A stretch of 64,000 bases of DNA. Source: Penicillium oxalicum. Its lineage: Eukaryota > Ascomycota > Eurotiomycetes > Eurotiales > Aspergillaceae. The notes under the pieces are model-generated. The model ran no database searches. It was not told where the DNA came from and was given only the letters and a program-made list of their open reading frames with translations. Where the stretch lies: NCBI RefSeq assembly GCF_001723175.1, contig NC_064650.1, positions 2,046,001 to 2,110,000 of the forward strand, written 5' to 3'. Position numbers and translations under genes: made by a program. Every line of letters begins with the position of its first letter. Within the stretch, counting starts at the first letter, position 1. This document shows, piece after piece, positions 46,728 through 57,705 of this stretch.

Positions 46728-48151
46728 TTAAACAAGGTCACGCTTGACGAACTCAGCGAGCAGGGTCTTGCCGAGCGAGGCGGGGCTGCGCTCGACAATG
46801 ACACCGGCATCCTGAAGGGCGGAGATCTTGGAGTCGGCACCACCCTTACCACCGCTGACGATGGCACCGGCGTGGCCCATACGGCGGCCGGGGGGAGCAC
46901 TGATACCAGCAATGAAGGAGACGGCGGGCTTGTTGTGGATGTTGTTGGCCTTGAAGTACTCGGCGGCCTCTTCCTCGGCGGAACCACCAATCTCACCGAT
47001 CATAATGATACGGTCGGTCTCGGGGTCCTCGAGGAAGATCTTCAGGCAGTCGATGAAGTTGGTGCCGGAGAAGGGGTCACCGCCAATACCGACGACAAGG
47101 GACTGACCGAGACCAGCCTGGGTGGTCTGGTTGACGGCCTCGTAGGTCAGAGTACCGGAACGGGAGACGATACCGACACGACCGCGCTTGTGGATGAAGC
47201 CGGGCATGATGCCGATCTTGCATTGACCCTGGAGAAGCGGCGAACATCAGTCGATGGCCATGAAGAGGGGGGGGGGGTTCATGATGATCCACACTTACGG
47301 GAGCAATGATACCGGGGCAGTTGGGGCCAACGAGACGGGTCTTGTTCTGGGTCTTGAGGATGTCGGTGATGCGAACCATGTCTGCAAACGACATATCAGC
47401 TATGATCTTGGAATCGAAAAAAAAAATCGCCGTTCATTTCGTACCATGCTGGGGAATACCCTCGGTAATGCTGTGGAGCGCAATCGTCAATTGTTAGCTT
47501 TGGCCCAAGGGGGCAAAAAGGTTGGCTTGTCAGGGGAGACGAGCGCCACCGAGTCGCAAAAAGCCATCGAGACCTACCAAACAACAAGGGGAACCTCAGC
47601 GGAGATGGCCTCCTCAATACCGGCGGCAGCGAGAGGGGGGCTGATAATGATCGGTCAGTGGCCGGCAATTCCAATGTTTGGGGATATCAAATTCTCGTAC
47701 GGGACGAAGATGGCAGAGGCAGTAGCACCGGTTTCCTTCACGGCATCGGCGACGTTGGCGAAAACGGGGAGGTCGAGGTGAGTAGTGCCGGCCTTCTTGG
47801 GGTTGGTACCACCGACGACGTTGGTGCCTGTTACATGGGTGAGTTGATGTTTTTTTTTTCGAGATCGCGACGCAAGGATAAATACCGTAGGCGATGGCCT
47901 GCTCGGCGTGGAAACTGGGGGAGAAACGAAGCTTGTCAGTATTTGGCGCATTGAATCACGTCAATGATCGAGATCATCACTCACGTTCCCTGCTTTCCAG
48001 TGAAGCCCTGGAACAGAACCTTGGTATCCTTGTTGATCCGCAGGTTGTTCACGGTCTCGGCGTAGGCAGAGGTGGCCTTAAGGTAGGTCCGGCGCTGCTG
48101 GCCAGCGACATTTCGGACGGCCGAAAGGGTGTTACGGCGGAAGGCCTGCAT
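46728..48151 (-). CDS. Succinyl-CoA ligase subunit alpha, mitochondrial
   Basis: TCA-cycle enzyme subunit; with the beta subunit it converts succinyl-CoA to succinate with ATP/GTP formation. Seven exons join in phase to 331 residues: 48151-47985, 47914-47886 (29 nt), 47827-47701, 47640-47578, 47470-47445 (26 nt), 47381-47299 and 47228-46728. The N-terminus ([20 protein letters not shown]) is a mitochondrial presequence. Family motifs: [23 protein letters not shown] (CoA site), [19 protein letters not shown], and MGHAGAIV with the phosphorylated His at about 284. C-terminus FVKRDLV. Gene name in the source organism unknown (yeast counterpart LSC1). Confidence 0.95.
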
Positions 48152-48527
48152 GGCTGTGAAGGTAATCGAAGGGGGATGGGAGAGGAGAGGAGGGAGTGCG
48201 TGGTAAAGATTGAGGTTTGACTCGGGGAAGAGATGGATAGGATTCGGGATGCGCGCCCGGGAGATTTCGTTCGGGACAAATCCTTTTACTTAAGCGGACC
48301 CGAGAGCCTCACCTCAGTTCGGAGTCCTGCCTCGGCCACCACACCTCTTTTCTTTTTTTTTCTCTTTTCTGGCGTTTGCGCTCTCAGCTTGTGTCCCACA
48401 ACTCCTAGCAAGCTTGTGAATTCGCCTGTACCAACTCTGATCTCCAACCCGCAGGTAGCCGAAAATTCTCAGTACCCAGCAGCTTTGCGCAAACTCGGTC
48501 GCCGCTGTGCGGTGATACTCCCTCACT
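48152..48527. promoter_or_regulatory. Shared divergent promoter, SCS-alpha and ELP3
   Basis: 376 bp between two start codons on opposite strands. A pyrimidine tract (CTTTTCTTTTTTTTTCTC, about 48352-48369) and no TATA box were seen. Confidence 0.6.
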
Positions 48528-50318
48528 ATGGCCACCATGACGATGACGGCGCCGATCAACAAGAAGACGGCGAAAAAGAACAACAAATTGATTCCAGAGA
48601 ATGAGCGATACATGCGAGCATGCTCCGACATTGCAAATGCGCTCATCCAAGAATATGAGTCTCAGAAAGACATCTCCACGCCGCGGAAAGATATCAATCT
48701 GAACAAGCTGCGGGGCATGATCGCGAAGAAGCACTCGCTGGCCACTCAACCTCCTCTCACGGCAATCATCGCTGCCGTGCCGGAGCATTACAAAAAATAC
48801 ATCTTGCCCAAACTCATTGCAAAGCCAATCCGTAAGTCAGCATTCCAGATACAAAGTGACGGGGGTTTGACAAGCTGACCCCGACGCGCAGGAACATCGT
48901 CTGGTATCGCCGTGGTGGCTGTGATGTGCAAGCCCCATCGATGCCCTCATATCGCCTATACCGGTAACATCTGCGTCTACTGCCCGGGTGGTCCCGACTC
49001 CGACTTTGAATATTCGACACAATCCTACACCGGATATGAACCCACGTCGATGCGGGCGATTCGCGCGCGCTACGATCCCTTTGAGCAGGCCCGAGGACGG
49101 GTCGATCAGATTAAGTCGTTGGGACACAGTGTGGACAAGGTTGAATATATCATCATGGGTGGAACATTCATGTCCCTGCCCGAAGACTACCGCGACAGTT
49201 TCATTTCGCAGCTTCACAACGCCCTGAGTGGCTACCAGACCGACAATGTGGACGAGGCTGTCCTGGCGGGCGAGATGAGTAACACCAAATGTGTAGGTAT
49301 CACGATCGAGACTCGTCCAGATTATTGCCTGGACACTCATCTCAGCAGCATGCTTCGCTATGGATGCACGCGATTGGAGATTGGAGTCCAGAGTCTTTAC
49401 GAGGATGTGGCACGAGACACTAATCGTGGCCACACCGTCGCCGCAGTGGCCGAAACCTTCAAGCTGGCCAAGGATGCTGGCTTCAAGGTCGTCAGCCACA
49501 TGATGCCTGATCTGCCGAACGTGGGGATGGAACGCGACCTGTTCCAGTTCCAGGAGTACTTTGAAAACCCCGCCTTCCGTACAGACGGTCTGAAAATTTA
49601 CCCCACGCTGGTCATTCGCGGAACCGGTCTGTACGAACTGTGGCGGACCGGCCGATACAAGAACTATACTCCAAACGCGTTGATCGATCTTGTGGCGCGC
49701 ATTCTCGCCCTGGTTCCTCCATGGACCCGAATCTACCGTGTCCAGCGAGATATCCCCATGCCCCTGGTCACCTCTGGTGTTGAGAACGGCAACCTTCGTG
49801 AGCTAGCCCTGGCAAGAATGAAGGACTTCGGAACGACCTGTCGGGACGTCCGTACTCGTGAGGTCGGAATCAACGAAGTCAAGAATAAAATCCGTCCTTC
49901 GCAAGTCGAATTGATCCGTCGTGACTACGCGGCAAACGGAGGCTGGGAGACTTTCTTGGCCTACGAGGATCCCAAGCAGGACATTCTCATTGGCCTACTC
50001 CGGCTTCGCAAGTGCAGCGCCACTCACACATTCCGTCCCGAGTTCACCGGCCAGCAGACGAGTATCGTGCGCGAGCTGCATGTGTACGGATCCGCAGTAC
50101 CCCTTCATGGTCGCGATGCTCGGAAATTCCAACACCGTGGGTTTGGAACCCTGCTCATGGAGGAGGCCGAGCGCATCGCTCGCGAGGAGCACGGGAGCAC
50201 TAAGATCAGTGTCATCTCAGGCGTGGGCGTGCGAAGCTACTATGCACGATTGGGATACACATTGGATGGTCCGTACATGTCGAAGATGCTCGATCCATAC
50301 GAGGGCGAGGAGGAATAA
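48528..50318 (+). CDS. elp3: Elongator complex subunit ELP3
   Basis: Catalytic subunit of Elongator, which puts carboxymethyl groups on wobble uridines of tRNAs (needed for mcm5/mcm5s2U). Two exons (48528-48831 and 48892-50318) join in phase to 576 residues. The radical-SAM cluster ligands are Cys119, Cys129 and Cys132 ([14 protein letters not shown]), followed by [19 protein letters not shown] and LEIGVQS. The C-terminal acetyltransferase domain has [12 protein letters not shown] and [18 protein letters not shown] (acetyl-CoA binding). Length and motifs are typical; nothing missing. An ATG at 48537 is a possible alternative start. Confidence 0.97.
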
Positions 50319-50943
50319 AGTGATAACAAAACGTAAAAAGAAAAAGGGGGCTGGACGTCAATTATCTTTGCATGTTTGAGGCGTTGATGGTGGGGGTTTA
50401 TGAATCTTAAAAATGGTTACATGTGACTTAACGATTATCAATGACGAAATTTGTCTGTGTCGTGCTTGATTGCGCGAATATAGCGAGGGATCGCAATCCT
50501 GATCGAAAAAACACCCCAAAAAAATAAAAAAAAACAGACAATAGGAGACGGGGGTCGCACCGCTATGTACAAAGAGGCCGCAAAAGACGCCGTGTCTCCA
50601 TAAGAAATGTGTGCGGTGGAAATCATGAGACTTCCGCAAGTTCCTTTCATCTCACACCGAGTCGGCTGAGATTTGTGTTTGCAAGCTCTGAGACTCGAAA
50701 TGCTGCAGGAACCCGGGGACGCTCGGTTGGGAGCTGGACTTCATGTGCACCCTTGAGATCTGTTGCACGGCCCCTGGCGTCTCGTGCTTTCCAACGCACC
50801 CTATTCCCCCGGAAAACAGACCCGAATTTATTTGAAAAAGCCAGGAATCGAAAGCAGCTGGAATGGTACCGCCATCGCACAGAAGAGGAAGAATGGAAGG
50901 CTGAAGGAGTTGTTGTCATTGCTTCTATCAGGTCGTTCTCGCA
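50319..50943. other. Convergent 3' region between ELP3 and V-ATPase subunit f
   Basis: A/T-rich on the left. No gene seen; should contain both 3' UTRs. Confidence 0.5.
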
Positions 50944-51509
50944 TTACCGAAGTGATATCGCACCGCCTCGGCTGTCTCGAAGGTGGAGCCAAGCCTGGAA
51001 ACCGCAGAACACGAAGAAGGCCTAATCGTAAAGAGTAAGTATATTGTCAAAGTTTGGTTTGAAGTTGGACTCGAGCTTTGCACCGAGTCTCGTAGACGAG
51101 TGAGCTTCACGAGGGATTTGAATATCGATGACGTACAGCGTAGACGATCACAGCAGTATACAGAGAAGCGGCCACGGCGGGGCCATCTTCAGGGTCGTTG
51201 ACAGATCCCATCACGGTATGATTGTTGCTCTAGAAGAAGAAATCAGATCATCAGTTTCCGAGCGTGTACTAATCAATTGCGCAGCGACAGGCGTGAAATG
51301 AGGTCGGGAGATGCGGAGGAAGACAGTGTACATACGCCATAGAGCGAGCCGAGTACTGAGAGAATGACGATCGCGAATGCCGAGATGACAACGCTATGGA
51401 GGAGAAAGACTAGTTAGATGCTATTTGAATACACCAAGCGGGCTTGTATGCAGAATTGGAACAAAGCCTACCAGGACCAGGCGTTCATCGCCGACACAAC
51501 TGGCTTCAT
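50944..51509 (-). CDS. V-type proton ATPase V0 subunit f (YPR170W-B family)
   Basis: Small membrane subunit of the V0 ring-side sector of the vacuolar proton pump. Four short exons (51509-51472, 51393-51336, 51229-51137, 51021-50944) join in phase to 88 residues. It begins MKPVVSAMNAW, then a membrane helix (VVISAFAIVILSVLGSLYG), the conserved loop GSVNDPEDGPAVA, and a second helix ending FFVFCGFQAWLHLR. The PEDGPAVA loop and the VFCGFQ segment agree with the yeast subunit encoded by YPR170W-B. No single open frame covers it, so it is easily missed. All four splice joints keep the frame. Exon 1/2 joint gives Cys where I would expect Trp, a minor doubt. Confidence 0.88.
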
Positions 51510-51991
51510 CTTGGCGGGTGATGAGATGGTGATATAAAAGTGTCAGTCTTTTTCGTGTCTGAAGAAGTGGACGGGAGGCGTGATCTGTATGCCGCCGAAT
51601 GAAACCACGTCGTGAGAAGGAGGATGTGAGATAGCTCTAACGCCCATGAACGATCAAACGATTGAAGGTCACGGAGGTTGGCGGGCGGAGCTGATTCCAG
51701 GAACTAGACCGCTTTCGGCAAAGCGCAAGGCATCCGCTTTTGACATCTACAGCTCCAGCTACACACTTATCAGAAGAGTTCTGATTGTCTCAGGCGCCCT
51801 ACAAGATTTTTTCCATACAAAGATGGCGCCGGTTTGGGATGAAAGATTTCTTAGATCTATCCAGAGTCCTCAATTTTTCTTGGGTCTCCATCAATAGAAT
51901 AATTCAAGATCTTCTACCTGAGTAGACCACTGATACCTCCCGAAACGTTCACGTGTTTCTGTATGACGCATGTCTTCGCGGGACAGATTTC
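51510..51991. other. Spacer between V-ATPase subunit f promoter and GH43 3' end
   Basis: Holds the promoter of the V-ATPase subunit gene and the 3' UTR of the GH43 gene. No further gene seen. Confidence 0.45.
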
Positions 51992-53988
51992 CTACTGCTG
52001 CGGTACTAACAAACGATCAACATCCGGCGCTGGGATTCGTCATTCAGTTAGCTTCCAGACGACCATAATTCAGAAAGTGCTTCAGGTTGCAGATTCATTC
52101 TGCGAGCGATACTCACCCCATCCGCCTTGATATCCGCTGATAGTAATCACGTTCGAGTTCCCTGCATTCAAGTCCACATTCAAAGTGGACGAAGAAGGGG
52201 TGTTTCCATCTTTCGATGGAACGAACGCAAGAATCTGTGACTTGCCATTGACATTCACAGTGGCGTAACGTTGAGTGCTGTCCCCATTTTCATATCGCAC
52301 TTGGACTGTGGTTCTGCCACTGGATTTGGTAGAGATGCCGCTGAATTTGATCCCACCGTTGCTACTTCCGCCAAGGTAGCCCACGGATTTGCCGCCAGAA
52401 CATCCACCGCAGGAAAGTACTTTGGCGCCATTCGTAAGGGAATTCGAGGACGATTCAGCTTCCGAAGCTGTTTCTGCTGAGCCGGGCGCCCAAGCTCGCT
52501 GGTTGGAAATAGTCCAACTGTTTTGGTTGGTCTGTTGATGCGCAGGTCGAGTTAGTCTGCACTGGTCCCAGGAATATGGACACCATGGCCGTTGCTATAA
52601 GGAGACTATACATACCAATTGTGCAGTGCGTCCGGAAAGTGTCAAAGGAAGCCAGATATAGGTCGAGGCCATGAGATTCGAAGAGAGCCACCGATCGCCC
52701 ATGTACCTGATATGATGAGCCACTCGCTCTGAGGGGGAAAACAGAATGGCACGGCGATACTTACATGACATTTGAACCGACCCCTAGAATAAACGACGTT
52801 TGTGAGTCGTACGTATGTGTGCCGCTAGGAGCAAAGTTGCTCCAGGAGGACCACGGGCCTTTTAGACTTGTGGCAGTGCTGTATTTGTTGTCATTCGTTG
52901 CTGTTGCATCTTGTCAGCGCTACAAATGGGTTTATAAGGCACTCGCTGAATCATCACTTACACCACCCTACATTATCAAAGTCAGTCAGAGCCTTGTAAT
53001 TATACTCACTGCAGTATCGCGAAGAACTTACCTGTCAACTGCGACCCAAACATGAAATAAACGCCGTTCTTCTTGAACATCGCTGGAGCCTCAATATGAT
53101 CGGGCCACAGGTACACATTCGATGCGACATTGGTGTAGTCGTCGGTCAGTCGATTGATTCGAAGGCCGTTGGGTCGCTATGTACCAACAAGGGAGATGTC
53201 AGTACTCCAACGAGAACTTCACCGTGCCCTAGTCCCCTCTTTGATCGACTTACATCCTCTGTCAAGAGATAAGCTGATCCGTCATCATCTTTGAAAAGAC
53301 TCATGTCGCGAGACTCGAAGCCAAGAGGTCGGAACGATCCCCTTTAAGCAGCAGACAGATTCAGTCATACAGGTAGAAGATTTGGAAGTCCTGAGGTTCA
53401 GGTGGAGGCCTTACAGGTAATTGTACTTCCCACAAACACTGGAGGATGTCGCCACTCCAGTCTTTGCCTCGCCATAGTTGCTGCTATCAATGTGCATCCA
53501 CATGACATATTTGCGTGTGGCTTCGTTATAGATGACCTTTGGGCGCTCGACGACTCGGTTGGGACCCAGATCTCCGCTACCCTGACGAGACAGCAGCTCT
53601 CCAACGAAGTTCCATTCGACCAAGTTGGTGCTAGAATAGCAATTCACGGATTGGAAAGCGCTTCCATCAAGCTTGTTTTCACCGATCCAGTAATACACAC
53701 CACCGACTTCGATAATGCCTGATTATGGTGTCAGCTGTCGGTTTGAAGACTTTGGACACCCATCCCCGTCCATCATTGGATTCATCGACGTACCACCGCC
53801 ATGAGCTTGAACATGTTGATTGGTACCACCTGCAGTCCATGTCGCACCAGGAACCTATCTCTATGTTAAGACTTTCTCCATCCCCTTCGGAGATTCTTGA
53901 AGAAGAAGCGACACACTATTTCCAAGGAAGCCAGAACCCCGTGGGCAAAGGCCAGGCCTGCAATTAAGAAGCCTCTTCCAAGATACAT
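51992..53988 (-). CDS. Secreted GH43 exo-beta-1,3-galactanase-like enzyme with CBM35
   Basis: Ten exons join in phase to 451 residues: 53988-53917, 53854-53794, 53718-53415, 53341-53254, 53176-53032, 52967-52962 (6 nt), 52900-52765, 52706-52616, 52531-52117 and 52029-51992. Signal peptide about 1-19 (MYLGRGFLIAGLAFAHGVLA). The GH43 five-bladed propeller shows HVQAHGGG, GVYYWIGENK, LGPNRVVERPKV and HIEAPAMF with the likely acid Glu204; TYDSQTSF places Gln259 where the GH43 subfamily 24 enzyme Pc1,3Gal43A uses Gln as base. A C-terminal CBM35-like domain (about 330-451) ends WAPDVDRLLVPQQ. Expected to trim beta-1,3-galactan of arabinogalactan proteins outside the cell. Subfamily assignment is inference. 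Confidence 0.88.
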
Positions 53989-56197
53989 CTTTGTCCACGC
54001 GCCAGGAGACGGGAGTCGCGAAGGAAAGAAATGATGAAGTGCAACGCAATAACCAAGAAGCGTGAGGTATCTTGCTCAACCCTTTTTCTTGTTTCTCTCG
54101 GACCTTTCTACCGCAGAATCCAATCCTTAGCCCGATTTTCCGATATCAACGACGTAAATGACGAAGCTCCAAGCACGCCTCCTGCGAGTCAACCCCGCGA
54201 TTCGATGTTACATTTTGCGCACAACCATCTTTCTTCAGCAGGCAGCCTTACGCTAGTCTCAGACTACGGTGCATTTTTCTCCAGGTGTAGACCAATGCAG
54301 AAATCACATTCGTGGAAGAGGCACAATCCAGTGCAGACCCCCACCGGAGTTTGGACGGATTCTTCAGCCAAAGCGGGGGATCGTCGGTGGATCAAGTCAC
54401 CTTGAACTGATCAATGTGTCCGGAGTTGTGTCGGAGATGAGACGACCTCCCTCGGATACATAGACGAATTGGCACCTGAATTGCTCAATTAATGCGGGTT
54501 GAAATTTCATTAAAGGATATACATAGATGGCTGTTCCTGGAATGCCCCTTTTTCATTGCGCTAGCCGTGATCGGGACAAATCTCGGACAATAATAATCCT
54601 CCATCTGATGGAACTTCGCTCAAGTTAGACCCCCCAAACGTGGGCTCCAGCAATTTTCGGGAATTCCGAGAATTATTTTCGTCGAAAGAGGCACTCCTTT
54701 TTTCTTGTGGTAATAGAATTCTCGCTCCGTGAGCTTTGCGAATCTATGTGACCAGCTTCGGTCGTCCGCACAGTTGGAAGTTCCTGGAATGACCAATTTC
54801 TGTTTGACAGGATGTGTTGGTGTCAGCTCGTAGCGGATTTTTGTCCGTTGCATACTTTAGCCGGTTTCATTGAGTGCTCCAATGATAAGTCATGGGCTTG
54901 AAAGCTGCATCGGGCAAGCTCTACTTAGTATGAAAGTCCTTTTTCCTTATTGCTCAGTTGCGATCAGGCACCATCTATCCTTGGGCTGAAACGCTGGGGC
55001 GAGTAAAAGGAAGAATATCCAACGGACAGGCTAAACTCTTGTACTCAAATCAAACAAGAAGTACCAAAAATTGAATCCCCGGAGTTTCTGTGGATTGAAT
55101 AAGTGTATTTCACTCAAGCTAATAATTCTGAGCATGTCCACTGCCATTAATATCGGTGTTTTGTGCTTGGCTTCCTAATAGCACGGAGGACGTCGAGGGC
55201 TAAGTTCTCAATGGATGCAATAATGGGGTTCACGGATGTTTCTTTTTTCTTTTTTCTTTTCTTTTCCGGGTTTAATCCTAAGCCTCCAAGCTAGAATGCC
55301 GGTTTTAGAATTAAGATTCGAAGAGGCCGTGGCCACAGAACAAGATTCAAGCTTTTGTCACTTGTTTCGGACCGTTGATTGATTAAGAGTCTTTACCTCA
55401 AATTGGTGAGGCTTATATTTCCCAAGAAATAACATAAAGTAAGGAATGGACGACTCTGTAGTGTATTGGGAATTCTTCTAATGGGAATTCTTAGAGCCTA
55501 ATAAATTCCAAAGTATTCGTTCGCCAGCGAACGGTTGTTACTTTCCAACTATGACAGATTTCCATTTGAATAAAGCCATTCGTGGCACTGACTAGGGGCA
55601 ATTGATTCAAATGCTCATACCTCGGTCAAGGGCCCTCGTCTCAGACACAACCTATTCCGCACGCAGGTTCCATGAATCCCAATGATGTCTCTTGACGAAA
55701 TTATATCCAGCTGCATTTCCGAATCTACGAGCACATGCACCTTGTAGAGAGCCTCGACATGAAATAGCGTTCTGATTCACAATCGGGTGGAATACCTCCA
55801 GGTTCCATAGCATTTTAGATGTCTGGCATTCTTGATGAAATGTTGGCAGCATGTCCAGAATCCCCCTAAAGCGTTGTAAATTGCATTTTTTGTAGCTGCC
55901 CCTGGCTTATTTGATACCAGCTAGGAGAGAACCGTGATCCTAGCCTACTAAAATGAATCGGACTGGTCAAATTGTCTATTCCAATTTAGGAAAGTCAGAC
56001 AACTCATGTGATTAACTCCCACATCGAGCCCCGGCTCCCGACCTACCTCATTCTCACAAACCATCCGTTTCATCCAAATTCCACCGGAGCAGAACCGTAA
56101 AAGGACTCACCGAGTGGAGCATCATCTATTCGTATCAAACCCTTGTGGCTCCTTTCACTTGACGAAGTGTCTACCAACCAGCATCTGAAGCCCAGAG

Positions 56198-56213
56198 CCC
56201 CCCCCCCCCCCCC
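56198..56213. repeat. Poly-C run (16 nt)
   Basis: Uninterrupted C run in the gene-free region upstream of the CE1 gene. Confidence 0.85.
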
Positions 56214-57324
56214 TCAAGAGTCCCAGACTACCGAGCGTGGTCTCCACTCTTCACGCAATGCCGCACAATAAACTGAGCACATGGCGATCCACTTCACTCT
56301 GTTAGAACTCGGTGATATGAAAGCGGGAGTCCCTTCGGGAAAAATAAGCTTCTTTGAGAGTCCCAGCAGGTCTGAGAAGCCAAGAAGTCTTGAATGGCAT
56401 ACTCTTGCTTCCTCTGAAGAACCCATGCGGCGTGTGTGCCCGCCTACGGGAATTCAAACAGCCTAGATCAAAGGAGAACATAACCGTACTCACTCAACGT
56501 CGGCGAGAGCTTGATTCTTCATTCCTACAGGGATGCCCGGGCTTGTGACGAATGACTCACTCCACTGCCGCAGACCCTGTCTAATTCATGGTAGCCAGTC
56601 TCACGTCGTCGTTTGACCAAGCTCAGTTGAGATTAGCTGGCACCAACGGGATTGATGTTTTCCGCATCTCGCCATCTCGCCGGGGGTGGCCAGCCACGCC
56701 ACACGGAACACTATGCCTGTCTGGCCTTGGCCGACCAAAAGCGATGTGTAATCTGAAAGGCGACCAGATGATGATTTACCCACCCCTTTTGCCTGTGGCC
56801 GTGGTCGTAGGAATACCATCCTGCCTGCCACATATCCGATGCAAGCCCACCATCATGCGAGCTCAAAACTTTAAAGGGGCCACATAGCGATTCTCTTCCA
56901 CTTGAAAATCCCAGGTGAATCAACCTCGAACCAGTCCCCAGAAAAGCTCGATAGGGCTGGCCACCTGGGAGTTGACCCTGAGTCCTGAATCAGGGTTCCG
57001 AAAATCAGTGTGGCTGGACTTGAGTGTGTTTCAGGGTGTTTTATCTACCCAATTCTCACACAAGAATCGAGGTTATTGCAAGACACGGAGCCACTTTAAG
57101 TGGGGAGGGAAGAGGGTCCGCGTTGACCAAATGGGGAATGGTGTACCGGCATTCAACCCGCACCACGGGCGACATGGGGCCGTTCACTTTCTTCAGAGCG
57201 GATGCATCACTGCAATGGTCGCCCCGTGAGTCTAGAATCCCTGTCGAGAAGAGTCCTGATCCTGCAGAAATCTCCCCAATCCGCTCACGATGCGGGGAAC
57301 CCCTGGATGGTCGACACACCCTAT

Positions 57325-57331
57325 TTTAGCC
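57325..57331 (-). promoter_or_regulatory. GGCTAAA, XlnR-type site upstream of the CE1 gene
   Basis: TTTAGCC on the plus strand is GGCTAAA on the other, the core bound by the xylanase regulator XlnR in Aspergillus. It lies 375 bp before the ATG of the acetylxylan esterase gene. A GTGGGG word (CreA-like) occurs near 57101. Use is inferred. Confidence 0.4.
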
Positions 57332-57705
57332 TGAGAAAATGAGGAAAAGCCAAGTTCCGGAGCTCCCAATTGAGTGACGGCGAAGGGAGCAAAGCGAAGA
57401 TCCTTGCCTTCCAGTCGCCCGAAACCCTCCCTCTGGACCCCATGCTTCGCATTCAGCCGGAATGGATCATGACCCTTCCCACGGTGAAACGACTGTCGGG
57501 GAAATTACCACTTTCGCTGTGATGAGGGCTATGAAGCAGAGAGGAGGCCAAGTAGAAGAGATGCCCCAAGCTGTCTCAGCCCAGCAATCATAAATGCTTG
57601 AGAATATCCCGACTTGAATCAAATTTTTTTCTTCTCTATCCCACAGACTTTCCTTAACCTTCCTTCCTTTTGACAAGAGCAGCATCGAAGCTGCCAATTG
57701 CCAAG

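Larger units (their letters stand above)
53989..57705. other. Long gene-free A/T-rich region
   Basis: About 3.7 kb between divergent GH43 and CE1 genes. Composition drops to A/T-rich between about 54400 and 56100, with a TTTTCTTTT tract near 55240. A 16-C run lies at 56198-56213. No open frame over 105 codons has any recognisable domain. The right end is the promoter of the CE1 gene, with a TTTAGCC word. A decayed mobile element cannot be excluded but no terminal repeat was seen. Confidence 0.5.
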
